Source: Heracleum sosnowskyi (lineage: Eukaryota; Streptophyta; Magnoliopsida; Apiales; Apiaceae). Taken from it: a stretch of DNA of 64,000 nucleotides. The first letter of the stretch is position 1; the number at the start of each line of letters is the position of its first letter. Positions 34,561 through 48,500 of the stretch are shown here, one piece after another. The notes below the pieces were generated by a model. It worked only from the letters and a program-made list of their open reading frames with translations. It was not told where the DNA came from and searched no databases. Both the position numbers and the translations under genes were made by a program. Location of the stretch: NCBI GenBank assembly GCA_030848705.1, contig JAUIZM010000023.1:682001-746000 (forward strand), in the 5' to 3' direction.

Positions 34561-37500
34561 CGTATACCTCTTAAGGGATCTATACAAGGAAAACGGGGAT
34601 AAATTGAAGTGGGTCGTTTTGTGGATATTTTCTCGTAGTTTGACCCTATGGGTTTATAGAATTGCAAAAAACTTCATTTGGAGCAGTCCGGGCCTAAATT
34701 GGAGCAGATACTAGGGGACGCCCGATTACGTATACCTCTGAAGGGAGCTATACAAGGAAAACGGGGATAAATTGAAGCGGGTCGTTTTGTGGGTATTTTC
34801 TAGTAGTTTGACCCTATAGGTTTATAGAATTGCAAAAAACTTCATTTGGAGCAGTCCGGGCCTGAATTGGAGCAGATACCAGGGGACGCCCGATTACGTA
34901 TACCTCCTAAGGGAGCTATACAAGGAAAACGGGGATAAATTGAAGCGGGTCGTTTTGTGGATATTTTCTCGTAGTTTGACCCTATGGGTTTATAGAATTG
35001 CAAAAAACTTCATTTGGACCAGTCCGGGCTTGAACTGGAGCAGATACTAGGGAACGCCCGATTACGTATACCTCTGAAGGGATGTATACAAGGAAAACGG
35101 GGATAAATTGAAGCGGGTCGTTTTGAGGATATTTTCTCGTAGTTTGACCCTATGGGTTTATAGAATTGCAGTACACTTCATTTGGAGCTGTCCGGACCTG
35201 AATTGGAGCAGATACCAGGGGACGCCCGATTACGTATACCTCTTAAAGGATCTATACAAGGAAAACGGGGATAAATTGAAGCGGGTCGTTTTGAGGATAT
35301 TTTCTCGTAGTTTGAGCCTATGGGTTTAAAGAATTGCAGTAAACTTTATTTGGAGCTGTCCGGACCTGAATTGGAGCAGATACCAGGGGACTCCCGATTA
35401 CGTATACCTCTTAAGGGATCTATACAAGAAAAACGGGGATAAATTGAATGGGTCGTTTTGTGGATATTTTCTCGTAGTTTGACCCTATGGGTTTATAGAA
35501 TTGCAAAAAACTTCATTTGTAGCAGTCCGGGCCTAAATTCGAGCAGATACCAGGGGACGCCCGATTACGTATACCTCTTAAGGGAGCTATACAAGGAAAA
35601 CGGGGATAAATTGAAGCGGGTCGTTTTGTGGGTATTTTCTCGTACTTGGACCCTATGGGTTTATAGAATTGCAAAAAACTTCATTTGGAGCTGTCCGGAC
35701 CTGAATTGGAGCAGATACCAGGGGACGCCCGATTACGTATACCTCTTAAGGGATTTATACATGGAAAACGGGGATAAATTGAAGCGGGTCGTTTTGTGGA
35801 TATTTTCTCGTAGTTTGACCCTATGGGTTTATAGAATTGCAAAAAACTTCTTTTGGAGCTGTCCGGACCTGAATTTGAGCAGATATCAGGGGACACCCGA
35901 TTACGTATACCTCTGAAGGGAGCTATACAAGGAAAACGGGGATAAATTGAAGCGGGTCGGTTTGAGGATATTTTCTCGTAGTTTGACCCTATGGGTTTAT
36001 AGAATTGCAGTAAACTTTATTTGGAGCTGTCCGGACCTGAATTGCAGCAGATACCAGGGGACGCCCGATTACGTATACCTCTTAAGGGATCTATACAAGG
36101 AAAACGGGGATAAATTGAAGCGGGTCGTTTTGAGGATATTTTCTCGTAGTTTGACCCTATGGGTTTATAGAATTGCAGTAAACTTCATTTGGAGCTGTCC
36201 GGACCTGAATTGGAGCAGATACCCGGGGACGCCCGATTACGTATACCTCTTAAGGGATCTATACATGGAAAACGGGGATAAATTGAAGCGGGTCGTTTTG
36301 AGGATATTTTCTCGTAGTTTGACCCTATGGGTTTATAGAATTGCAAAAAACTTCATTTCGAGCAGTCCGGGCCTAAATTAGAGCAGATACCAGGGGACGC
36401 CCGATTACGTATACATTTGAAGGGAGCTATACAAGGAAAACGGGGATAAATTGAAGCGGGTCGTTTTGAGGATATTTTCTCGTAGTTTGACCCTATGGGT
36501 TTATAGAATTGCAGTAAACTTCATTTGGAGCTGTCCGGACCTGAATTGGAGCAGATACTAGGGGACGCCCGATTACGTATACCTCTTAAGGGATCTATAC
36601 AAGGAAAACGGGGATAAATTGAAGCGGGTCGTTTTGAGGATATTTTCTCGTAGTTTGACCCTATGGGTTTATAGAATTGCAGTAAACTTCATTTGGAGCT
36701 GTCCGGACCTGAATTGGAGCAGATACCAGGGGACGCCCGATTACGTATACCTCTTAAGGGATCTATACATGGAAAACGGGGATAAATTGAAGCGGGTCGT
36801 TTTGTGGATATTTTCTCGTAGTTTGACCCTATGGGTTTATAGAATTGCAAAAAACTTCATTTGGAGCTGTCTGGACCTGAATTTTAGCAGATATCAGGGG
36901 ACACCCGATTATGTATACCTCTGAAGGGAGCTATACAAGGAAAACGGGGATAAATTGAAGCGGGTCATTTTGTGGATATTTTCTCGTAGTTTGACCCTAT
37001 GGGTTTATAGAATTGAAAAAAACTTCATTTGGAGCAGTCTGGACCTGAATTGGAGCAGATACCAGGGGACGCCCGATTACGTATACCTCTAAAGGGAGCT
37101 ATACAAGGAAAACGGGGATAAATTGAAGCGGGTCGTTTTGAGGATATTTTCTCGTAGTTTGACCCTATGGGTTTATAGAATTGCAATAAACTTCATTTGG
37201 AGCTGTCCGGACCTGAATTGGAGCAGATACCAGGGGACGCCCGATTACGTATACCTCTTAAGGGATCTATACAAGGAAAACGGGGATAAATTGAAGCGGG
37301 TCGTTTTGAGGGTATTTTCTCGTAGTTTGACCCTATGGGTTTATAGAATTGCAAAAAACTTCATTTGGAGCAGTCCGGGCCTAAATTGGAGCAGATACCA
37401 GGGGACGCCCGATTACGTATACCTCTGAAGGGAGCTATACAAGGAAAATGGGGATAAATTGAAGCGGGTCGTTTTGTGGGTATTTTCTAGTAGTTTGACC

Positions 37501-38466
37501 CTATAGGTTTATAGAATTGCAAAAAACTTCATTTGGAGCAGTCCGGGCCTAAATTGGAGCAGATACCAGGGGACGCCCGATTACGTATACCTCCTAAGGG
37601 AGCTATACAAGGAAAACGGGGATAAATTGAAGCGGGTCGTTTTGTGGATATTTTCTCGTAGTTTGACCCTATGGGTTTATAGAATTGCAAAAAACTTCAT
37701 TTGGAGCTGTCCGGACCTGAATTGGAGCAGATACCAGGGGACGCCCGATTACGTATACCTCTGAAGGGATGTATACAAGGAAAACGGGGATAAATTGAAG
37801 CGGGTCGTTTTGAGGATATTTTCTCGTAGTTTGACCCTATGGGTTTATAGAATTGCAGTAAACTTCATTTGGAGCTGTCCGGACCTGAATTGGAGCAGAT
37901 ACCAGGGGACGCCCGATTACGTATACCTCTTAAGGGATCTATACAAGGAAAACGGGGATAAATTGAAGCGGGTCGTTTTGAGGATATTTTCTCGTAGTTT
38001 GACCCTATGGGTTTATAGAATTGCAGTAAACTTCATTTGGAGCTGTCCGGACCTGAATTGGAGCAGATACCAGGGGACGCCCGATTACGTATACCTCTTA
38101 AGGGATCTATACATGGAAAACGGGGATAAATTGAAGCGGGTCGTTTTGTGGATATTTTCTCGTAGTTTGACCCTATGGGTTTATAGGATTGCAAAAAACT
38201 TCATTTGGAGCTGTCCGGACCTGAATTTTAGCAGATATCAGGGGACACCCGATTATGTATACCTCTGAAGGGAGCTATACAAGGAAAACGGGGATAAATT
38301 GAAGCTGGTCATTTTGTGGATATTTTCTCGTAGTTTGACCCTATGGGTTTATAGAATTGAAAAAAACTTCATTTCGAGCAGTCCGGGCCTGAATTGGAGC
38401 AGATACCAGGGGACGCCCGATTACGTATACCTCTAAAGGGAGCTATACAAGGAAAACGGGGATAAA

Positions 38467-40483
38467 TTGAAGCGGGTCGTTTTGAGGATATTTTCTCGTA
38501 GTTTGACCCTATGGGTTTATAGAATTGCAATAAACTTCAATTGGAGCTGTCCGGACCTGAATTGGAGCAGATACCAGGGGACGCCCGATTACGTATACCT
38601 CTTAAGGGATCTATACAAGGAAAACGGGGATAAATTGAAGTGGGTCGTTTTATGGATATTTTCTCGTAGTTTGACCCTATGGGTTTATAGAATTGCAAAA
38701 AACTTCATTTGGAGCAGTCCGGGCCTAAATTGGAGCAGATACCAGGGGACGCCCGATTACGTATACCTCTGAAGGGAGCTATACAAGGAAAACGGGGATA
38801 AATTGAAGCGGGTCGTTTTGTGGGTATTTTCTAGTAGTTTGACCCTATAGGTTTATAGAATTGCAAAAAACTTCATTTGGAGCAGTCCGGGCCTGAATTG
38901 GAGCAGATACCAGGGGACGCCCGATTACGTATACCTCCTAAGGGAGCTATACAAGGAAAACGGGGATAAATTGAAGCGGGTCGTTTTGTGGATATTTTCT
39001 CGTAGTTTGACCCTATGGGTTTATAGAATTGCAAAAAACTTCATTTGGAGCAGTCCGGGCTTGAACTGGAGCAGATACCAGGGAACGCCCGATTACGTAT
39101 ACCTCTGAAGGGATGTATACAAGGAAAACGGGGATAAATTGAAGCGGGTCGTTTTGAGGATATTTTCTCGTAGTTTGACCCTATGGGTTTATAGAATTGC
39201 AAAAAACTTCATTTGGAGCTGTCTGGACCTGAATTTTAGCAGATATCAGGGGACACCCGATTATGTATACCTCTGAAGGGAGCTATACAAGGAAAACGGG
39301 GATAAATTGAAGCGGGTCATTTTGTGGATATTTTCTCGTAGTTTGACCCTATGGGTTTATAGAATTGAAAAAAACTTCATTTGGAGCAGTCTGGACCTGA
39401 ATTGGAGCAGATACCAGGGGACGCCCGATTACGTATACCTCTAAAGGGAGCTATACAAGGAAAACGGGGATAAATTGAAGCGGGTCGTTTTGAGGATATT
39501 TTCTCGTAGTTTGACCCTATGGGTTTATAGAATTGCAATAAACTTCAATTGGAGCTGTCCGGACCTGAATTGGAGCAGATACCAGGGGACGCCCGATTAC
39601 GTATACCTCTTAAGGGATCTATACAAGGAAAACGGGGATAAATTGAAGTGGGTCGTTTTGTGGATATTTTCTCGTAGTTTGACCCTATGGGTTTATAGAA
39701 TTGCAAAAAACTTCATTTGGAGCAGTCCGGGCCTAAATTGGAGCAGATACCAGGGGACGCCCGATTACGTATACCTCTGAAGGGAGCTATACAAGGAAAA
39801 CGGGGATAAATTGAAGCGGGTCGTTTTGTGGGTATTTTCTAGTAGTTTGACCCTATAGGTTTATAGAATTGCAAAAAACTTCATTTGGAGCAGTCCGGGC
39901 CTGAATTGGAGCAGATACCAGGGGACGCCCGATTACGTATACCTCCTAAGGGAGCTATACAAGGAAAACGGGGATAAATTGAAGCGGGTCGTTTTGAGGA
40001 TATTTTCTCGTAGTTTGACCCTATGGGTTTATAGAATTGCAATAAACTTCATTTGGAGCTGTCCGGACCTGAATTGGAGCAGATACCAGGGGACGCCCGA
40101 TTACGTATACCTCTTAAGGGATCTATACAAGGAAAACGGGGATAAATTGAAGTGGGTCGTTTTGTGGGTATTTTCTCGTAGTTTGACCCTATGGGTTTAT
40201 AGAATTGCAAAAAACTTCATTTGGAGCTGTCCGGGCCTAAATTGGAGCAGATACCAGGGGACGCCCGATTACGTATACCTCTGAAGGGAGCTATACAAGG
40301 AAAACGGGGATAAATTGAAGCGGGTCGTTTTGTGGGTATTTTCTAGTAGTTTGACCCTATAGGTTTATAGAATTGCAAATAACTTCATTTGGAGCAGTCC
40401 GGGCCTGAATTGGAGCAGATACCAGGGGACGCCCGATTACGTATACCTCCTAAGGGAGCTATACAAGGAAAACGGGGATAAAT
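38467..40483 (+). repeat. Six-monomer (1008 bp) duplication
   Basis: Monomers with the rare variant AACTTCAATTGGAGC at about 38534 and 39542 lie 1008 bases (6 x 168) apart, with the same neighbours for several monomers. The same variant returns at about 41054, 42733, 44412 and 46261, tying this part to the next higher-order block. Confidence 0.6.
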
Positions 40484-41249
40484 TGAAGCGGGTCGTTTTG
40501 AGGATATTTTCTCGTAGTTTGACCCTATGGGTTTATAGAATTGCAGTAAACTTTATTTGGAGCTGTCCGGACCTGAATTGGAGCAGATACCAGGGGACGC
40601 CCGATTACGTATACCTCTTAAGGGATCTATACAAGAAAAACGGGGATAAATTGAACGGGTCGTTTTGTGGATATTTTCTCGTAGTTTGACCCTATGGGTT
40701 TATAGAATTGCAAAAAACTTCATTTGGAGCAGTCCGGGCCTAAATTCGAGCAGATACCAGGGGACGCCCGATTACGTATACCTCTTAAGGGAGCTATACA
40801 AGGAAAACGGGGATAAATTGAAGCGGGTCGTTTTGTGGGTATTTTCTCGTACTTGGACCCTATGGGTTTATAGAAATGAAAAAAACTTCATTTGGAGCAG
40901 TCTGGACCTGAATTGGAGCAGATACCAGGGGACGCCCGATTACGTATACCTCTAAAGGGAGCTATACAAGGAAAACGGGGATAAATTGAAGCGGGTCGTT
41001 TTGAGGATATTTTCTCGTAGTTTGACCCTATGGGTTTATAGAATTGCAATAAACTTCAATTGGAGCTGTCCGGACCTGAATTGGAGCAGATACCAGGGGA
41101 CGCCCGATTACGTATACCTCTTAAGGGATCTATACAAGGAAAACGGGGATAAATTGAAGTGGGTCGTTTTGTGGATATTTTCTCGTAGTTTGACCCTATG
41201 GGTTTATAGAATTGCAAAAAACTTCATTTGGAGCAGTCCGGGCCTAAAT

Positions 41250-44200
41250 TGAGCAGATACCAGGGGACGCCCGATTACGTATACCTCTGAAGGGAGCTAT
41301 ACAAGGAAAACGGGGATAAATTGAAGCGGGTCGTTTTGTGGGTATTTTCTAGTAGTTTGACCCTATAGGTTTATAGAATTGCAAAAAACTTCATTTGGAG
41401 CAGTCCGGGCCTGAATTGGAGCAGATACCAGGGGACACCCGATTACGTATACCTCCTAAGGGAGCTATACAAGGAAAACGGGGATAAATTGAAGCGGGTC
41501 GTTTTGTGGATATTTTCTCGTAGTTTGACCCTATGGGTTTATAGAATTGCAAAAAACTTCATTTGGAGCAGTCCGGGCTTGAACTGGAGCAGATACCAGG
41601 GAACGCCCGATTACGTATACCTCTGAAGGGATGTATACAAGGAAAACGGGGATAAATTGAAGCGGGTCGTTTTGAGGATATTTTCTCGTAATTTGACCCT
41701 ATGGGTTTATAGAATTGCAGTAAACTTCATTTGGAGCTGTCCGGACCTGAATTGGAGCAGATACCAGGGGACGCCCGATTACGTATACCTCTGAAGGGAG
41801 CTATACAAGGAAAACGGGGATAAATTGAAGCGGGTCGTTTTGTGGGTATTTTCTAGTAGTTTGACCCTATAGGTTTATAGAATTGCAAAAAACTTCATTT
41901 GGAGCAGTCCGGGCCTGAATTGGAGCAGATACCAGGGGACGCCCGATTACGTATACCTCCTAAGGGAGCTATACAAGGAAAACGGGGATAAATTGAAGCG
42001 GGTCGTTTTGTGGATATTTTCTCGTAGTTTGACCCTATGGGTTTATAGAATTGCAGTAAACTTCATTTGGAGCTGTCCGGACCTGAATTGGAGCAGATAC
42101 CAGGGGACGCCCGATTACGTATACCTCTTAAGGGATCTATACAAGGAAAACGGGGATAAATTGAAGCGGGTCGTTTTGAGGATATTTTCTCGTAGTTTGA
42201 CCCTATGGGTTTATAGAATTGCAGTAACTTCATTTGGAGATGTCCGGACCTGAATTGGAGCAGATACCAGGGGACGCCCGATTACGTATACCTCTTAAGG
42301 GATCTATACATGGAAAACGGGGATAAATTGAAGCGGGTCGTTTTGTGGATATTTTCTCGTAGTTTGACCCTATGGGTTTATAGAATTGCAAAAAACTTCA
42401 TTTGGAGCTGTCTGGACCTGAATTTTAGCAGATATCAGGGGACACCCGATTATGTATACCTCTGAAGGGAGCTATACAAGGAAAACGGGGATAAATTGAA
42501 GCGGGTCATTTTGTGGATATTTTCTCGTAGTTTGACCCTATGGGTTTATAGAAATGAAAAAAACTTCATTTGGAGCAGTCTGGACCTGAATTGGAGCAGA
42601 TACCAGGGGACGCCCGATTACGTATACCTCTAAAGGGAGCTATACAAGGAAAACGGGGATAAATTGAAGCGGGTCGTTTTGAGGATATTTTCTCGTAGTT
42701 TGACCCTATGGGTTTATAGAATTGCAATAAACTTCAATTGGAGCTGTCCGGACCTGAATTGGAGCAGATACCAGGGGACGCCCGATTACGTATACCTCTT
42801 AAGGGATCTATACAAGGAAAACGGGGATAAATTGAAGTGGGTCGTTTTGTGGATATTTTCTCGTAGTTTGACCCTATGGGTTTATAGAATTGCAAAAAAC
42901 TTCATTTGGAGCAGTCCGGGCCTAAATTGGAGCAGATACCAGGGGACGCCCGATTACGTATACCTTTGAAGGGAGCTATACAAGGAAAACGGGGATAAAT
43001 TGAAGCGGGTCGTTTTGTGGGTATTTTCTAGTAGTTTGACCCTATAGGTTTATAGAATTGCAAAAAACTTCATTTGGAGCAGTCCGGGCCTGAATTGGAG
43101 CAGATACCAGGGGACACCCGATTACGTATACCTCCTAAGGGAGCTATACAAGGAAAACGGGGATAAATTGAAGCGGGTCGTTTTGTGGATATTTTCTCGT
43201 AGTTTGACCCTATGGGTTTATAGAATTGCAAAAAACTTCATTTGGAGCAGTCCGGGCTTGAACTGGAGCAGATACCAGGGAACGCCCGATTACGTATACC
43301 TCTGAAGGGATGTATACAAGGAAAACGGGGATAAATTGAAGCGGGTCGTTTTGAGGATATTTTCTCGTAATTTGACCCTATGGGTTTATAGAATTGCAGT
43401 AAACTTCATTTGGAGCTGTCCGGACCTGAATTGGAGCAGATACCAGGGGACGCCCGATTACGTATACCTCTGAAGGGAGCTATACAAGGAAAACGGGGAT
43501 AAATTGAAGCGGGTCGTTTTGTGGGTATTTTCTAGTAGTTTGACCCTATAGGTTTATAGAATTGCAAAAAACTTCATTTGGAGCAGTCCGGGCCTGAATT
43601 GGAGCAGATACCAGGGGACGCCCGATTACGTATACCTCCTAAGGGAGCTATACAAGGAAAACGGGGATAAATTGAAGCGGGTCGTTTTGTGGATATTTTC
43701 TCGTAGTTTGACCCTATGGGTTTATAGAATTGCAGTAAACTTCATTTGGAGCTGTCCGGACCTGAATTGGAGCAGATACCAGGGGACGCCCGATTACGTA
43801 TACCTCTTAAGGGATCTATACAAGGAAAACGGGGATAAATTGAAGCGGGTCGTTTTGAGGATATTTTCTCGTAGTTTGACCCTATGGGTTTATAGAATTG
43901 CAGTAACTTCATTTGGAGCTGTCCGGACCTGAATTGGAGCAGATACCAGGGGACGCCCGATTACGTATACCTCTTAAGGGATCTATACATGGAAAACGGG
44001 GATAAATTGAAGCGGGTCGTTTTGTGGATATTTTCTCGTAGTTTGACCCTATGGGTTTATAGAATTGCAAAAAACTTCATTTGGAGCTGTCTGGACCTGA
44101 ATTTTAGCAGATATCAGGGGACACCCGATTATGTATACCTCTGAAGGGAGCTATACAAGGAAAACGGGGATAAATTGAAGCGGGTCATTTTGTGGATATT

Positions 44201-45520
44201 TTCTCGTAGTTTGACCCTATGGGTTTATAGAAATGAAAAAAACTTCATTTGGAGCAGTCTGGACCTGAATTGGAGCAGATACCAGGGGACGCCCGATTAC
44301 GTATACCTCTAAAGGGAGCTATACAAGGAAAACGGGGATAAATTGAAGCGGGTCGTTTTGAGGATATTTTCTCGTAGTTTGACCCTATGGGTTTATAGAA
44401 TTGCAATAAACTTCAATTGGAGCTGTCCGGACCTGAATTGGAGCAGATACCAGGGGACGCCCGATTACGTATACCTCTTAAGGGATCTATACAAGGAAAA
44501 CGGGGATAAATTGAAGTGGGTCGTTTTGTGGATATTTTCTCGTAGTTTGACCCTATGGGTTTATAGAATTGCAAAAAACTTCATTTGGAGCAGTCCGGGC
44601 CTAAATTGGAGCAGATACCAGGGGACGCCCGATTACGTATACCTTTGAAGGGAGCTATACAAGGAAAACGGGGATAAATTGAAGCGGGTCGTTTTGTGGG
44701 TATTTTCTAGTAGTTTGACCCTATAGGTTTATAGAATTGCAAAAAACTTCATTTGGAGCAGTCCGGGCCTGAATTGGAGCAGATACCAGGGGACACCCGA
44801 TTACGTATACCTCCTAAGGGAGCTATACAAGGAAAACGGGGATAAATTGAAGCGGGTCGTTTTGTGGATATTTTCTCGTAGTTTGACCCTATGGGTTTAT
44901 AGAATTGCAAAAAACTTCATTTGGAGCAGTCCGGGCTTGAACTGGAGCAGATACCAGGGAACGCCCGATTACGTATACCTCTGAAGGGATGTATACAAGG
45001 AAAACGGGGATAAATTGAAGCGGGTCGTTTTGAGGATATTTTCTCGTAATTTGACCCTATGGGTTTATAGAATTGCAGTAAACTTCATTTGGAGCTGTCC
45101 GGACCTGAATTGGAGCAGATACCAGGGGACGCCCGATTACGTATACCTCTGAAGGGAGCTATAAAAGGAAAACGGGGATAAATTGAAGCGGGTCGTTTTG
45201 TGGGTATTTTCTAGTAGTTTGACCCTATAGGTTTATAGAATTGCAAAAAACTTCATTTGGAGCAGTCCGGGCCTGAATTGGAGCAGATACCAGGGGACGC
45301 CCGATTACGTATACCTCCTAAGGGAGCTATACAAGGAAAACGGGGATAAATTGAAGCGGGTCGTTTTGTGGATATTTTCTCGTAGTTTGACCCTATGGGT
45401 TTATAGAATTGCAAAAAACTTCATTTGGAGCAGTCCGGGCTTGAACTGGAGCAGATACCAGGGAACGCCCGATTACGTATACCTCTGAAGGGATGTATAC
45501 AAGGAAAACGGGGATAAATT
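41250..45520 (+). repeat. Higher-order repeat of ten monomers (1679 bp), two full copies and a part
   Basis: Rare variants recur every 1679 bases: CTCGTAATTT at 41685, 43364 and 45043, and GCAGTAACTT (one A lost) at 42221 and 43900. The unit is 10 x 168 minus that one lost base. TAGAAATGAAAAAAAC near 40871, 42549 and 44229 suggests the similarity begins slightly earlier. Confidence 0.82.
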
Positions 45521-48500
45521 GAAGCGGGTCGTTTTGAGGATATTTTCTCGTAGTTTGACCCTATGGGTTTATAGAATTGTAGTAAACTTCATTTGGAGCT
45601 GTCCGGACCTGAATTGGAGCAGATACCAGGGGACGCCCGATTACGTATACCTCTTAAGGGATCTATACAAGGAAAACGGGGATAAATTGAAGCGGGTCGT
45701 TTTGAGGATATTTTCTCGTAGTTTGACCCTATGGGTTTATAGAATTGCAGTAAACTTCATTTGGAGCTGTCCGGACCTGAATTGGAGCAGATACCAGGGG
45801 ACGCCCGATTACGTATACCTCTTAAGGGATCTATACATGGAAAACGGGGATAAATTGAAGCGGGTCGTTTTGTGGATATTTTCTCGTAGTTTGACCCTAT
45901 GGGTTTATAGAATTGCAAAAAACTTCATTTGGAGCTGTCTGGACCTGAATTTTAGCAGATATCAGGGGACACCCGATTATGTATACCTCTGAAGGGAGCT
46001 ATACAAGGAAAACGGGGATAAATTGAAGCGGGTCATTTTGTGGATATTTTCTCGTAGTTTGACCCTATGGGTTTATAGAATTGAAAAAAACTTCATTTGG
46101 AGCAGTCTGGACCTGAATTGGAGCAGATACCAGGGGACGCCCGATTACGTATACCTCTAAAGGGAGCTATACAAGGAAAACGGGGATAAATTGAAGCGGG
46201 TCGTTTTGAGGATATTTTCTCGTAGTTTGACCCTATGGGTTTATAGAATTGCAATAAACTTCAATTGGAGCTGTCCGGACCTGAATTGGAGCAGATACCA
46301 GGGGACGCCCGATTACGTATACCTCTTAAGGGATCTATACAAGGAAAACGGGGATAAATTGAAGTGGGTCGTTTTGTGGATATTTTCTCGTAGTTTGACC
46401 CTATGGGTTTATAGAATTGCAAAAAACTTCATTTGGAGCAGTCCGGGCCTAAATTGGAGCAGATACCAGGGGACGCCCGATTACGTATACCTCTGAAGGG
46501 AGCTATACAAGGAAAACGGGGATAAATTGAAGCGGGTCGTTTTGTGGGTATTTTCTAGTAGTTTGACCCTATAGGTTTATAGAATTGCAAAAAACTTCAT
46601 TTGGAGCAGTCCGGGCCTGAATTGGAGCAGATACCAGGGGACGCCCGATTACGTATACCTCCTAAGGGAGCTATACAAGGAAAACGGGGATAAATTGAAG
46701 CGGGTCGTTTTGAGGATATTTTCTCGTAGTTTGACCCTATGGGTTTATAGAATTGCAATAAACTTCATTTGGAGCTGTCCGGACCTGAATTGGAGCAGAT
46801 ACCAGGGGACGCCCGATTACGTATACCTCTTAAGGGATCTATACAAGGAAAACGGGGATAAATTGAAGTGGGTCGTTTTGTGGGTATTTTCTCGTAGTTT
46901 GACCCTATGGGTTTATAGAATTGCAAAAAACTTCATTTGGAGCAGTCCGGGCCTAAATTGGAGCAGATACCAGGGGACGCCCGATTACGTATACCTCTGA
47001 AGGGAGCTATACAAGGAAAACGGGGATAAATTGAAGCGGGTCGTTTTGTGGGTATTTTCTAGTAGTTTGACCCTATAGGTTTATAGAATTGCAAAAAACT
47101 TCATTTGGAGCAGTCCGGGCCTGAATTGGAGCAGATACCAGGGGACGCCCGATTACGTATACCTCTGAAGGGATGTATACAAGGAAAACGGGGATAAATT
47201 GAAGCGGGTCGTTTTGAGGATATTTTCTCGTAATTTGACCCTATGGGTTTATAGAATTGCAGTAAACTTCATTTGGAGCTGTCCGGACCTGAATTGGAGC
47301 AGATACCAGGGGACGCCCGATTACGTATACCTCTAAAGGGAGCTATAAAAGGAAAACGGGGATAAATTGAAGCGGGTCGTTTTGTGGGTATTTTCTAGTA
47401 GTTTGACCCTATAGGTTTATAGAATTGCAAAAAACTTCATTTGGAGCAGTCCGGGCCTGAATTGGAGCAGATACCAGGGGACGCCCGATTACGTATACCT
47501 CCTAAGGGAGCTATACAAGGAAAACGGGGATAAATTGAAGCGGGTCGTTTTGTGGATATTTTCTCGTAGTTTGACCCTATGGGTTTATAGAATTGCAAAA
47601 AACTTCATTTGGAGCAGTCCGGGCTTGAACTGGAGCAGATACCAGGGAACGCCCGATTACGTATACCTCTGAAGGGATGTATACAAGGAAAACGGGGATA
47701 AATTGAAGCGGGTCGTTTTGAGGATATTTTCTCGTAGTTTGACCCTATGGGTTTATAGAATTGCAGTAAACTTCATTTGGAGCTGTCCGGACCTGAATTG
47801 GAGCAGATACCAGGGGACGCCCGATTACGTATACCTCTTAAGGGATCTATACATGGAAAACGGGGATAAATTGAAGTGGGTCGTTTTGTGGGTATTTTCT
47901 CGTAGTTTGACCCTATGGGTTTATAGAATTGCAAAAAACTTCATTTGGAGCAGTCCGGGCCTAAATTGGAGCAGATACCAGGGGACGCCCGATTACGTAT
48001 ACCTCTGAAGGGAGCTATACAAGGAAAACGGGGATAAATTGAAGCGGGTCGTTTTGTGGGTATTTTCTAGTAGTTTGACCCTATAGGTTTATAGAATTGC
48101 AAAAAACTTCATTTGGAGCAGTCCGGGCCTGAATTGGAGCAGATACCAGGGGACGCCCGATTACGTATACCTCCTAAGGGAGCTATACAAGGAAAACGGG
48201 GATAAATTGAAGCGGGTCGTTTTGAGGATATTTTCTCGTAGTTTGACCCTATGGGTTTATAGAATTGCAGTAAACTTCATTTGGAGCAGTCCGGGCCTGA
48301 ATTGGAGCAGATACCAGGGGACGCCCGATTACGTATACCTCCTAAGGGAGCTATACAAGGAAAACGGGGATAAATTGAAGCGGGTCGTTTTGTGGATATT
48401 TTCTCGTAGTTTGACCCTATGGGTTTATAGAATTGCAAAAAACTTCATTTGGAGCAGTCCGGGCTTGAACTGGAGCAGATACCAGGGAACGCCCGATTAC

